Source of the DNA: Proteobacteria bacterium CAG:495
GTDB lineage: Bacteria; Pseudomonadota; Alphaproteobacteria; RF32; CAG-239
Reading direction: 5' to 3'
Assembly: GCA_000432275.1 (NCBI GenBank)
Contig: HF995316.1
Coordinates: 14,357 to 78,356 of the forward strand
DNA length: 64,000 nucleotides
The position numbers and the translations under genes were made by a program. Position 1 is the first letter of the stretch. Each line of letters opens with the position of its first letter. Positions 53,242-60,784 of the stretch are shown here, in pieces. The notes beneath the pieces were generated by a model that was not told the DNA's origin, did not search any database, and saw only the letters and a program-made list of their open reading frames with translations.

Positions 53242-53871
53242 ATGCCTAACATATTGTTTATTTCTGAAAACGAAGATTTTGCTGCCGATGTTAAAGATCA
53301 AATCGCGCATCATGCCAAAGATTTTAATTTTATCGATTCCGAGGACAAAAACGCCGTTCCCGATATTATTATGATTGATGAAAATTTGAACAAGCTGAAA
53401 GAGCTTCACGGCCGTTATATAAAAGCGCCGGTATTTTTGTTTACTTCCCGGCCGGAAGACGTTGACCGCGATTTGCATCTTAATCATTTGATTGTAAAGC
53501 CGTTTTCTTTAGAGTATTTTCTGAATGAACTGCAAGCCAGCATTAATATTTTTGAAAACAGCCGCAGCGGTTATCTGATGTTTAACCGCTATGTTGTTCG
53601 CCCGGTAAAAAAAGATATCTTAAATCAGCGCAACAACGAAATCGTCAAACTGACCGAAAAGGAAATAGCTATCCTCAAGTATTTATATAAGGCTCAGGAC
53701 AGGATTGTCGCCAAAAATGAACTGCTGCAGGAAGTATGGGGCTATGCGCCGGATGTTACTACCCACACCATAGAAACCCATGTCTACCGCTTGCGTCAAA
53801 AAGTCGAACATGACGATCCTGAAGCCCAGCTGATTATCACGCTTGAAGGCGGTTATCGACTGAAGTTGTAA
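53242..53871 (+). CDS. OmpR-type response regulator
   Basis: The 209-aa protein has a receiver domain with acidic residues near the start (SENED, 8-12), phosphoacceptor Asp46 in IIMIDEN, Thr68 and Lys86 (VKPFS), then an OmpR/PhoB winged helix (about 120-209; LTEKEIAILKYL and HTIETHVYRLRQKV). No histidine kinase gene is adjacent. It follows the porin by 12 nt and shares its transcript, then a terminator. Confidence 0.9.
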   Translation: MPNILFISENEDFAADVKDQIAHHAKDFNFIDSEDKNAVPDIIMIDENLNKLKELHGRYIKAPVFLFTSRPEDVDRDLHLNHLIVKPFSLEYFLNELQASINIFENSRSGYLMFNRYVVRPVKKDILNQRNNEIVKLTEKEIAILKYLYKAQDRIVAKNELLQEVWGYAPDVTTHTIETHVYRLRQKVEHDDPEAQLIITLEGGYRLKL

Positions 53872-53875
53872 AAAT

Positions 53876-53907
53876 AAAAAAAAGCTTTCTTCTAGAAAGC
53901 TTTTTTA
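53876..53907 (+). terminator. Intrinsic terminator of the porin operon
   Basis: AAAAAAGCTTTCT and AGAAAGCTTTTTT form a perfect stem around a 3-nt loop. Confidence 0.93.
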
Positions 53908-53939
53908 TGTAAATTGTCCCGACAGTTTTTATGCGCTAA

Positions 53940-54746
53940 TCAAAGCTTAATTTCAACAGCGACGGGAACATGGTCGGAAGGGCGTTCCATGGCTCGCAGG
54001 TCTTTAATGATTTTTGCGCTGATAATGCGTTCCTGCAAATTCGGCGTTACCCAGATGTGATCAAGCCGTCGGCCTTTGTCGTTGGTTGCCCAGTTGGGGT
54101 TGCGATAGCTCCACCAGGAAAATATTTTTTGCGGTTCGGGATAAAATTTGCGTACGGCGTCTACAAAATCTAAAGATTGAAACAGCCTTGTCAACCGTTC
54201 GACTTCTACCGGCGTGTGCGAAACGATTTTCAGCAGCTGCTTATGATTCCAAACGTCGTTTTCCGACGGTGCAACGTTAAAATCACCGCAGATGAGCATT
54301 TTTTTATTCTTCCAGGATAATTTTTGCTGCTCGAAATATTCTGATATGTCGTCCATAAAACACAGCTTGTGTGCAAAAGACAGGTTTATGACCGGGTCGG
54401 GAATGTCTCCTCCGGCAGGAATATAAACGTCGTTGATTTCTATGTCGTCAAAAACACAGGCTTTGATGTGTCTTGCGTCCTGTTTACCTACCCAGTCGCG
54501 TTTTTCGGGGTTTTTCAAAGGATGTTTTGACAAGATGGCCACGCCGTTATAACCGGCCATGCCGTATAGGGCAATATGCTCAAATCCCAGCACTTTAACT
54601 GCCTCAAAAGGGAAATCTTCTTCCTTGGCTTTAACTTCCTGCAGACAGATGATGTCGGGATTTTCCTGTTCGCATAGATGTTTCAACAGTTCCAAACGGA
54701 TTCGGATGGAATTGACGTTCCAGGTAATAAGTTTAAAAAAGTCCAT
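53940..54746 (-). CDS. xthA: Exodeoxyribonuclease III family AP endonuclease
   Basis: The 268-aa protein has ITWNVNSIRIRLE, IICLQEVKAKEEDFP, NGVAILSK, CGDFNVAPSENDVWN and the closing PSDHVPVAVEI, the catalytic set of the exonuclease III/APE1 family. It cuts at abasic sites in base-excision repair. The start is 2 nt after the lolA stop, so the two share a transcript. Confidence 0.96.
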   Translation of the reverse strand: MDFFKLITWNVNSIRIRLELLKHLCEQENPDIICLQEVKAKEEDFPFEAVKVLGFEHIALYGMAGYNGVAILSKHPLKNPEKRDWVGKQDARHIKACVFDDIEINDVYIPAGGDIPDPVINLSFAHKLCFMDDISEYFEQQKLSWKNKKMLICGDFNVAPSENDVWNHKQLLKIVSHTPVEVERLTRLFQSLDFVDAVRKFYPEPQKIFSWWSYRNPNWATNDKGRRLDHIWVTPNLQERIISAKIIKDLRAMERPSDHVPVAVEIKL

Positions 54747-54748
54747 AT

Positions 54749-55360
54749 TTATCTTTTCTTTTTATAGTTCAGAGGATTGTCTTTTTTATTTCGGAATTTA
54801 AACAACTTGCTGTCAAGGCTGACGTCTTTTTGGGTGTCGTAAAGAGATACCGTCACCTCCACGCTTTGCGGGTCGACAATCTTCCATTGCTTTAATTCCA
54901 TCGGGTCATTGGAGAAAACCAGCGTAATCGGCCCCAAGTCTCCCTTGTCGGCATAATCCAGCGTAATGCTGGTGCTGCCGGAATCCTGATAAAAGTCGCT
55001 GACTTTGATTTTTTTGCCGTCTATTTTGATGTCGTTGGCCAAAATCAATGTCGCCGGAATATCGTCATAGTCGATATGGGTAACCTGGTCAAGGTCAGTG
55101 TCGTTGTAAACGATATAATTACCGTCTCCGACAATCAGTACATTTGTCGGGGCACCGTATTCCATCCTGATTTTGTTTGGCTTTTCAATAAACAGACGGC
55201 CTTCGGCAGTGGCGCCGTTGCTTGCCATTTGGACGAAGGTTGCTTCCAGGCTTTTGATGTTGTTGAGATAAGTTTCTATTTTTTTGATGTTTTCAGCGCT
55301 TTGAGCCTGAACTTCGCCCGATAACAACAGTCCGATAAGCAGTGCCAGCCATTTTTTCAT
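54749..55360 (-). CDS. lolA: Outer-membrane lipoprotein carrier protein LolA
   Basis: The 203-aa protein has a signal peptide (MKKWLALLIGLLLSGEVQA) and a LolA-type fold with LEATFVQM, GRLFIEKPNKIRMEY, VSLYDTQKDV. LolA escorts lipoproteins across the periplasm, so it would serve lipoproteins such as the LpoA-like protein. It is the first gene of lolA-xthA. Confidence 0.92.
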   Translation of the reverse strand: MKKWLALLIGLLLSGEVQAQSAENIKKIETYLNNIKSLEATFVQMASNGATAEGRLFIEKPNKIRMEYGAPTNVLIVGDGNYIVYNDTDLDQVTHIDYDDIPATLILANDIKIDGKKIKVSDFYQDSGSTSITLDYADKGDLGPITLVFSNDPMELKQWKIVDPQSVEVTVSLYDTQKDVSLDSKLFKFRNKKDNPLNYKKKR

Positions 55361-55433
55361 TGTATCCGCCTTTTCCGTGTTAATATGATTAATTACTTGT
55401 TTAATATAATCGATAAATCAAAATAGTAAACAC

Positions 55434-55480
55434 AAAATACCCTCTGCACACATAGTCGTGTCCAAAGGGTATTTCTTTTT
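55434..55480 (-). terminator. Intrinsic terminator of the 54-aa gene
   Basis: On the minus strand AAATACCCT and AGGGTATTT pair around GGACACGACTATGTGTGC, which itself folds; T residues follow. Confidence 0.75.
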
Positions 55481-55493
55481 TTAACGCGGGTAA

Positions 55494-55658
55494 TTAGTAG
55501 TTTTTAGAACAACCGCAGCCGCCGGTAGAAGATTTTTTTGTTTCGTTTTGTTCTGAAGAAGAGCTTTTTTCAGAAGGGTTGGAAGAGTTCATTCTTTTTT
55601 CTTCAGATGAAGATGAGGCTGACATTTTGGTTTCGCTGTCTCTCATATCATTACACAT
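55494..55658 (-). CDS. Tiny Ser/Glu/Lys-rich protein with CGC tail, 54 aa
   Basis: An unrecognised low-complexity peptide: MCNDMRDSETKMSASSSSEE at the start, then Ser, Glu, Asn and Lys, ending GGCGCSKNY. I place the start at 55658 because AGGAG lies 7-11 nt upstream (ATAGGAGATAATACAATG); longer starts lack an RBS. It has its own terminator, a leader with a 6-bp hairpin, and a 25-bp element 82 nt before the ATG that is shared with the 41-aa gene next door. Composition resembles that gene, so the two may be duplicates. Confidence 0.7.
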   Translation of the reverse strand: MCNDMRDSETKMSASSSSEEKRMNSSNPSEKSSSSEQNETKKSSTGGCGCSKNY

Positions 55659-55740
55659 TGTATTATCTCCTATAAAATTTAAAAATTTTGCACTGTTGGA
55701 CTGTGCAACGCTAAAAATGTAATCGTCAAACCGCGGCAGA

Positions 55741-55765
55741 CAATAGAACCTAGCCAAAGTTATAA
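55741..55765 (-). repeat. Shared 25-bp upstream element, copy A
   Basis: The sequence CAATAGAACCTAGCC-A-AAGTTA-T-AA on the + strand matches copy B at 23 of 25 bases. It lies 82 nt from the ATG of the 54-aa gene, just after the terminator of the 41-aa gene, so it probably contains the promoter. Confidence 0.75.
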
Positions 55766-55770
55766 ACGAA

Positions 55771-55801
55771 AAAGCCCCCGCGGAATTTTGGCGGAGGCTC
55801 G
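55771..55801 (-). terminator. Intrinsic terminator of the 41-aa gene
   Basis: On the minus strand AGCCTCCGC and GCGGGGGCT pair over 9 bp, followed by TTTTT. Confidence 0.82.
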
Positions 55802-55827
55802 TAAGATAGAGATATGGCTCGTCTTAA

Positions 55828-55953
55828 TTAAGACTGTTTTTTCTTAGATTTTGAGCCAGAAGAACGGCTGGAACGTGAAGATCTGGATTTAGAATCTTCA
55901 GAAGATGACTTGGCAGCTGCTGATGATTCCATTTCGCTTTTAGAACTTACCAT
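55828..55953 (-). CDS. Tiny Ser/Arg/Lys-rich protein, 41 aa
   Basis: An unrecognised peptide of 41 aa: MVSSKSEMESSAAAKSSSED, then SKSRSSRSSRSSGSKSKKKQS, half serine with an RS-like basic tail. AAGGAG lies 7-12 nt upstream. It is too short to stand out by length, but RBS, leader element and terminator all fit a real gene. It is 112 bp downstream of the methyltransferase stop and next to the 54-aa gene, with which it shares composition and leader architecture. Function unknown. Confidence 0.7.
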   Translation of the reverse strand: MVSSKSEMESSAAAKSSSEDSKSRSSRSSRSSGSKSKKKQS

Positions 55954-56035
55954 CTTAAATTCTCCTTAATTATGTTATTAAAAATGCACGAAAAGCCGTA
56001 CACCTCTAACAATTTAATTAAAGGTGTCCCAAATG

Positions 56036-56060
56036 CAATAGAACCTAGCCGAAGTTACAA
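56036..56060 (-). repeat. Shared 25-bp upstream element, copy B
   Basis: CAATAGAACCTAGCC-G-AAGTTA-C-AA on the + strand, 82 nt from the ATG of the 41-aa gene, exactly the spacing of copy A from its gene. A hairpin (ACACCT/AGGTGT) lies between the element and the ATG. Confidence 0.75.
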
Positions 56061-56064
56061 GCCG

Positions 56065-56988
56065 TCAACAGTTTCGAGCCTTGAAACAACCGTTTTCAAA
56101 CCCTTGGATTTCCCGGTTGGAGTCAGCCATTTCCAGTCTTTTGCAGGCCAGAGCGACATATTCTTTTTCCTGTTCGATTCCGATATAGCGTCGTCCCAGT
56201 TTTTTAGCCGTGACGGCAGTTGTTCCGGAGCCCAGAAAAGGATCAAACACCACATCGCCTTCATTGCTGGACGCCAGAATGAGTTTGGCAATCAGCTTTT
56301 CCGGTTTTTGGGTCGGATGCGGCGTGTTTTCCGGCATTGACCAGAACGGTATGGAAATGTCGGTCCAGATATTTGACGGATGAGTCAGGCGAAAACGCTG
56401 CTTTCCTTTTTCCTGCCAGTCCTTGGGTTCCCCTTTTTCGTTGCGATAAGGCGCAATGACGGGTCTCTGAACCTTAACGGCGTCAATGTTAAAGGTATAG
56501 TCCTTTCCCTTGGTAAAAAACCAGATGTCTTCCAGACAGTTTTTCCAGTTGTCTTTGGCTCCCCGGCCTTTTTCTCTTTCCCACGAGATGCGGTTTCGCA
56601 AGATAAAATATTTTCCGGCAGCTTCCGGAATGCAGATTGAAGTTTTCCAATCGGCGCAAATGTATATTGACGCATTGTCTTTAAGCAGGCGCACCGTCTT
56701 TTTAAGCCATTTGTCGAGCCATTTTTTATAGGCATCGAAATCCATTTCCTTAAAGGTCGATTTGCCGAAGTTCTTGGTCAGGTTGTACGGAGGGTCGACA
56801 ATCATCAGGTCAATGCAGCCGTCCGGAAGCAAATCCAGCGCCTTAAAGCTATCTTGTCGGATAACCCGGTTGATGACGTCGGTTAAATTTGATTTTTGAG
56901 ATAGTTTGACGGCTTTTGATGCGTAAAGAGCTATCTCTTTGGGGGATAGCTCTAAGGTTTTGTTGCGGGGAGCTTTTGCTTTCACCAC
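56065..56988 (-). CDS. DNA adenine N6-methyltransferase, DpnA-like orphan
   Basis: The 307-aa protein has the amino-methyltransferase motif IV DPPYN (65-69) before the SAM motif I FDPFLGSGTT (near 252), the beta-class order, with the TPHPTQKPEKL motif in between. The IYICADWKTS segment resembles DpnA/DpnIIB-type enzymes. It lacks the CcrM C-terminal domain, so I do not call it CcrM. No restriction gene is adjacent. It is 3 nt after ptsH, as the last gene of the PTS operon, which is an unusual place. Confidence 0.88.
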   Translation of the reverse strand: MVKAKAPRNKTLELSPKEIALYASKAVKLSQKSNLTDVINRVIRQDSFKALDLLPDGCIDLMIVDPPYNLTKNFGKSTFKEMDFDAYKKWLDKWLKKTVRLLKDNASIYICADWKTSICIPEAAGKYFILRNRISWEREKGRGAKDNWKNCLEDIWFFTKGKDYTFNIDAVKVQRPVIAPYRNEKGEPKDWQEKGKQRFRLTHPSNIWTDISIPFWSMPENTPHPTQKPEKLIAKLILASSNEGDVVFDPFLGSGTTAVTAKKLGRRYIGIEQEKEYVALACKRLEMADSNREIQGFENGCFKARNC

Positions 56989-56991
56989 GGC

Positions 56992-57270
56992 TTATTCTTC
57001 CCCGAATTTGTTGTCCAGCAGTTTTTCCAGGGCTTCCATCACTTCCTTGGCCTGATTTCCCGAGGTTTTGACATGGATTGTCGTACCTTTTGCGGCTGCC
57101 AGCATCATCAGCCCCATAATTGAACAGCCGTTGACGCATTGTCCGATACGTTCGACTTCGACTTCCGCATCAAAAGGTTCCACGGTTTTGACAAAAGCCG
57201 CGGCAGCCCGCGCATGCAGTCCTTTTTTGTTTTTTATTTCCAAATCCTTGGCATAAGTATCGTCGCTCAT
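56992..57270 (-). CDS. ptsH: Phosphocarrier protein HPr
   Basis: The 92-aa protein has the phospho-histidine site in KGLHARAAA (His19) and the regulatory serine in GCSIMGL (Ser50), the target of HPr kinase encoded at 15721. The N-terminal SDDTYAKDLEIKN extension is short. It is 3 nt after the EIIA gene and 3 nt before the methyltransferase gene. Confidence 0.95.
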   Translation of the reverse strand: MSDDTYAKDLEIKNKKGLHARAAAAFVKTVEPFDAEVEVERIGQCVNGCSIMGLMMLAAAKGTTIHVKTSGNQAKEVMEALEKLLDNKFGEE

Positions 57271-57273
57271 TTC

Positions 57274-57672
57274 TTACATTCCCAACAATTGCGAGGCTAC
57301 GTTAATGTATTTTTTTCCGGCTTCCTGCGCTCCGCTCACGGTTTCTTTCAGATTCTTTTCTTTGCGCAGGGATGCGAGTTTAATCAGCATCGGGAGATTG
57401 ACGCCGGCGATAATCTCGACCGGAGCCCGGTCCATAATCGAAATTGCCAGATTAGAGGGGGTTCCGCCGAACATGTCGGTCAAAACCACCACGCCGGAAC
57501 CGTCGTTGACTTCTTCAACTTTTTTCAGAATTTCCGCACGGCGCATTTCCATATCGTCTTCCGGACCGATGCATACCGGGGCTATTTGTTCCTGCTTACC
57601 GACTACATGCTGCATCGCCGAAATAAATTCATTGGCCAAATTGCCGTGGGTAACCAATACCATACCTATCAT
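57274..57672 (-). CDS. PTS EIIA component, mannose family
   Basis: The 132-aa protein has the active-site His9 in VLVTHG and the VVLTDMFGGTPSN block of mannose-family EIIA domains. No EIIB, EIIC or EIID gene is adjacent, so it may be a regulatory EIIA that receives phosphate from HPr rather than a sugar transporter part. Confidence 0.92.
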   Translation of the reverse strand: MIGMVLVTHGNLANEFISAMQHVVGKQEQIAPVCIGPEDDMEMRRAEILKKVEEVNDGSGVVVLTDMFGGTPSNLAISIMDRAPVEIIAGVNLPMLIKLASLRKEKNLKETVSGAQEAGKKYINVASQLLGM

Positions 57673-57693
57673 AGTTTTTGTTCCTAAAAAGTC

Positions 57694-58113
57694 TTATTTT
57701 GCACTGCCGCTGGTCCAGCATTTGACTGCACCGAAGCTCTTTAGCAGTTCGTCTTTGCTTTTGGCTTTGACCAGTTCGTCGGCACGGGTTTGATGTCCTT
57801 CAAAAACAATCTCTTCAACGTTTTCGACCGGAACGCCGTAAACTCTCTCCACCATTTTCCCTTTGAGTTCCACAATCATCAGAAATTCGGCTTCTGCGAG
57901 CGGGGCAACCGTATCTTCGTGAATGTCGTCGAGCCGGACGGCCAGATGAGCGTCTCTTTTCAGCAGGGCTGTTTTTTTACCGTCAAATTCAAAAACCGGA
58001 TTTTCGGGCGTTCCGTCGCGGGCGTCGATAAAAATGGCCAGTTCGCCGTATTTGTTTTCAATAATCTCGTAGAAATCCTGTTTTTCAATTAAAGTGTAAT
58101 ATTGTGTTTCCAT
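57694..58113 (-). CDS. Protein of unknown function, 139 aa
   Basis: I do not recognise this protein. It looks like a compact soluble domain, rich in Glu, Asp and Val, with a cysteine near the end (KCWTSGSAK). It is the first gene of the operon with EIIA, HPr and the methyltransferase (21 nt upstream of EIIA), so a link to the regulatory PTS is possible. Confidence 0.65.
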   Translation of the reverse strand: METQYYTLIEKQDFYEIIENKYGELAIFIDARDGTPENPVFEFDGKKTALLKRDAHLAVRLDDIHEDTVAPLAEAEFLMIVELKGKMVERVYGVPVENVEEIVFEGHQTRADELVKAKSKDELLKSFGAVKCWTSGSAK

Positions 58114-58200
58114 GGTGAGAATACCTTATTAGGTTGAGTAAATTTTAAACATATGTTATAACAATAACCAAAATGTGTCAATTTTGAGTTAATAACCTGT

Positions 58201-59967
58201 ATGAATATGGAAAAAAACAGCCTCCGTTATCTTTGGTCATATGTCCGTATCTTTAAGTATTTCTTTTTGCTCATCATATTTTTAACGCTTTTGAGCCAGA
58301 TATGCGGACAGTTTTATCCTTATTTTCTGGCCAAGATTTATGATACGGCGGCCAAGGCATCTCAGGATGCCGATGTCTGGGAGCGGATATTCGCGTATGC
58401 TTTCTGGGCTCTTGCTCTCGGGTTGGGCAAAGTCCTCCTGTTTGAAGCGACGATGTTTATTGACGTCAGGTTTTTTCCGCAGGCGCGCACAATTGTTATT
58501 CGCGATGCGTTTGATTATGTTAATCGGCATTCGATTTCTTATTTCAACAACGAAATGTCTGGAAATATTTCCAACAAGGTTTCACAGCTTAATAACGGCG
58601 TGTTGGAGTTTTTCAATTTTTTTCAAAACATAGCCTATTCGTCCCTGCATCTGTTCGTGACGGTTCTGATACTGGGATTCATAAATTTATGGTTTCTGCT
58701 GGCACTGTCGGTATGGTTGCTGCTGGTGGCCGCCATCGGACTGTTTATGGGGCGCAAACGTTCGCAATACTCCAAAGAAACCAGCACCCAGCAAAGCATA
58801 GCCAACGGAATGATTGTCGACAGCTTGGCTAATTACAGCGAAATAAAAAGTTTCGCCAACTTCAAGTTCGAACGATATAATCTGCTCAGGTATCTGCGTT
58901 TGCTTCGCAAGGCCGAAACCCGGGAGCAAAAAATCCGCGCCTTGATTCATTTGTCTTTGAATCTTATCACCGTCATTTCAATGTTGCTGTTTATGTTCCT
59001 TTCCATTTTGATGCTAAAGTTTGGGCAAATAAACACCGTTTCCTTTATATACGCCAACACCTTGTTTATGACCATTGCTCCGATAGTCTTTGAAATTACC
59101 TGGATGTCCAACAACGTTTCCCGCACGCTCGGTCAGCTGGATTCGGCGCTTTCGACCATTGCCGTCGAACTGGAAATTGTCGATATGCCGGGAGCCCGTA
59201 AGCTTCAGGCTAAAAAGTGTTCCATCGTATTTGATAACGTAAGCTTTGCCTACAAGGGAAAGGATAATCTTTTCAACGGATTGAACCTCGAAATAAAACC
59301 GGGTGAAAAAGTCGGTCTTGTCGGAACTTCCGAAGCCGGGAAGTCAACGTTTATCAAGCTTGTTTCCCGCTATTATGACGTCAATGAGGGAAGTATCAAA
59401 ATCAACGGCGTCGACATTCGCAGCTTCACGCAGGATTCCCTGCATCAAAACATTGCGACCATTCCGCAGGATGTCTGCCTTTTTAACCGCACTTTGTTTG
59501 ACAACATCCGCTACGGCAAAACCGGCGCCTCGGAGGCAGAAGTAGTTGCTGCTGCCAAAAAGGCTTCCGCAGACGAGTTTATCCGTGCTTTTCCGAACGG
59601 ATACCAAACCAAAGTAGGCGAACGCGGAGTCGTGCTTTCCGGCGGCGAACGCCAGCGTATTGCGATTGCCCGCGCGATTCTGAAAAATGCGCCTATATTA
59701 ATTTTTGACGAAGCGACTTCAGCACTCGACAGTCGGAGTGAAAAACACATTCAAAAGTCGCTTAAGGTACTGATGAAAAACAAAACCGTCATTGCCGTTG
59801 CTCACCGTCTTTCCACTTTGCGCGAAATGGATCGAATTGTGGTTTTTGAACACGGCCGCATCGTCGAGCAGGGAACACACCTGGGACTTCTCCGTCGCAA
59901 AGGGCGTTATGCCAAACTGTATAAAATGCAAAGCGACGGTTTTGTCGGCATAACGGACAAGGCATAA
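58201..59967 (+). CDS. ABC exporter, fused permease and ATPase
   Basis: The 588-aa protein has an N-terminal six-helix ABC transmembrane domain (about 20-300) and a C-terminal ATPase with Walker A GTSEAGKST (near 377), Q-loop IPQDVCLFN, signature LSGGERQR, Walker B ILIFDEATSALD and H-loop AHRL. It resembles lipid or drug exporters of the MsbA/LapB-like half-transporter type. The substrate is unknown. The ATG at 58201 or a second one at 58207 may be used. It diverges from the PTS operon. Confidence 0.9.
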   Translation: MNMEKNSLRYLWSYVRIFKYFFLLIIFLTLLSQICGQFYPYFLAKIYDTAAKASQDADVWERIFAYAFWALALGLGKVLLFEATMFIDVRFFPQARTIVIRDAFDYVNRHSISYFNNEMSGNISNKVSQLNNGVLEFFNFFQNIAYSSLHLFVTVLILGFINLWFLLALSVWLLLVAAIGLFMGRKRSQYSKETSTQQSIANGMIVDSLANYSEIKSFANFKFERYNLLRYLRLLRKAETREQKIRALIHLSLNLITVISMLLFMFLSILMLKFGQINTVSFIYANTLFMTIAPIVFEITWMSNNVSRTLGQLDSALSTIAVELEIVDMPGARKLQAKKCSIVFDNVSFAYKGKDNLFNGLNLEIKPGEKVGLVGTSEAGKSTFIKLVSRYYDVNEGSIKINGVDIRSFTQDSLHQNIATIPQDVCLFNRTLFDNIRYGKTGASEAEVVAAAKKASADEFIRAFPNGYQTKVGERGVVLSGGERQRIAIARAILKNAPILIFDEATSALDSRSEKHIQKSLKVLMKNKTVIAVAHRLSTLREMDRIVVFEHGRIVEQGTHLGLLRRKGRYAKLYKMQSDGFVGITDKA

Positions 59968-60032
59968 TATTTACAAATTTGCAAAACTGTGCTAAAACCA
60001 AAACAGTTTATCAAGTTATTAATTAATTATTT

Positions 60033-60554
60033 ATGCGTATGAAAGATTTTCTCATCGGCATTTTGCCTTTTCGCGTGTTTCTCGTGAAAGTAAAAACCGC
60101 TTCGGGTTATCGTCGTCGGTTAAAACTGGGTATTTTAATCTCGCGCGGAATGTGGCTGCTTCTGCTGCCCCGTGACTGGAGTTACGGTTTCAGCGAGTTT
60201 AAGGGATTTGACACAGGCCGGTATTATGGTTCGTGGCAGGAAGGCGTTGATTTTTTCGGTCGTTTTCAAATGAAACGCTATCAGGTCGGATATCCGGATA
60301 TCGACAATTTGGTAAAAATAACCAACCGTTATTGGTTATATAATTTGTTGTTATGGCCTTTTTTGTGTGAACCCGTTTGGCCCGGATGGTATTACTGGTC
60401 CAAGACGGATTCAAATGAAAATTCTAACTATGCCTGGGATGCGGTTCGTAACTATGACGGAAAAAAACACCGCCGTCGCAGTGCTTATTTGAAAACCGAG
60501 AATAATCATTTTCTGGGCGTCGTTACCGCGAAAGACTCTTCTCAAGAAACTTGA
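60033..60554 (+). CDS. Protein of unknown function, 173 aa, membrane-associated
   Basis: I do not recognise this protein. It has a basic start, a hydrophobic stretch (LGILISRGMWLLLLP, about 32-46), a second one (LYNLLLWPFLCEPVWP, about 102-117), and a soluble tail. It is rich in Trp and Tyr. It lies 65 nt after the ABC exporter and may be co-transcribed. Confidence 0.6.
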   Translation: MRMKDFLIGILPFRVFLVKVKTASGYRRRLKLGILISRGMWLLLLPRDWSYGFSEFKGFDTGRYYGSWQEGVDFFGRFQMKRYQVGYPDIDNLVKITNRYWLYNLLLWPFLCEPVWPGWYYWSKTDSNENSNYAWDAVRNYDGKKHRRRSAYLKTENNHFLGVVTAKDSSQET

Positions 60555-60718
60555 GTTTGAAAAACGTTTTTCATTATTGATTGCTGTTTTATGATTCGAC
60601 AGTTTCTTGGATGAACCGGTGTGCTCGGCTGTCTTTGCCCGTATAGCAAAAATAAGCAGGGACGCCCTTTGCAAAAACCGGACGGCTGTTAACGTTCTGT
60701 CTTCTGAAATCTTTTAGA

Positions 60719-60757
60719 AAAAAGGTCTGTTGCTCAAAACAACAGGCCTTTTTTTGC
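60719..60757. terminator. Bidirectional intrinsic terminator
   Basis: AAAAAGGTCTGTTG and CAACAGGCCTTTTT pair with one mismatch, with A and T runs on both sides, placed between the 173-aa gene and recF. Confidence 0.88.
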
Positions 60758-60784
60758 ATTTATAACGGTTGCTGACTAACGTGT

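Noticed and set aside
55741..56060. The shared 25-bp element as a sigma-54 or EcfG promoter
   Set aside because: The spacing between GG and GC is 12 rather than 10 and one copy lacks the GC; the EcfG GGAAC/CGTT pair is absent.
56065..56988. Methyltransferase as CcrM, matching the GANTC clusters
   Set aside because: It lacks the C-terminal CcrM domain and its middle segment is closer to DpnA-type enzymes. CcrM is probably elsewhere.
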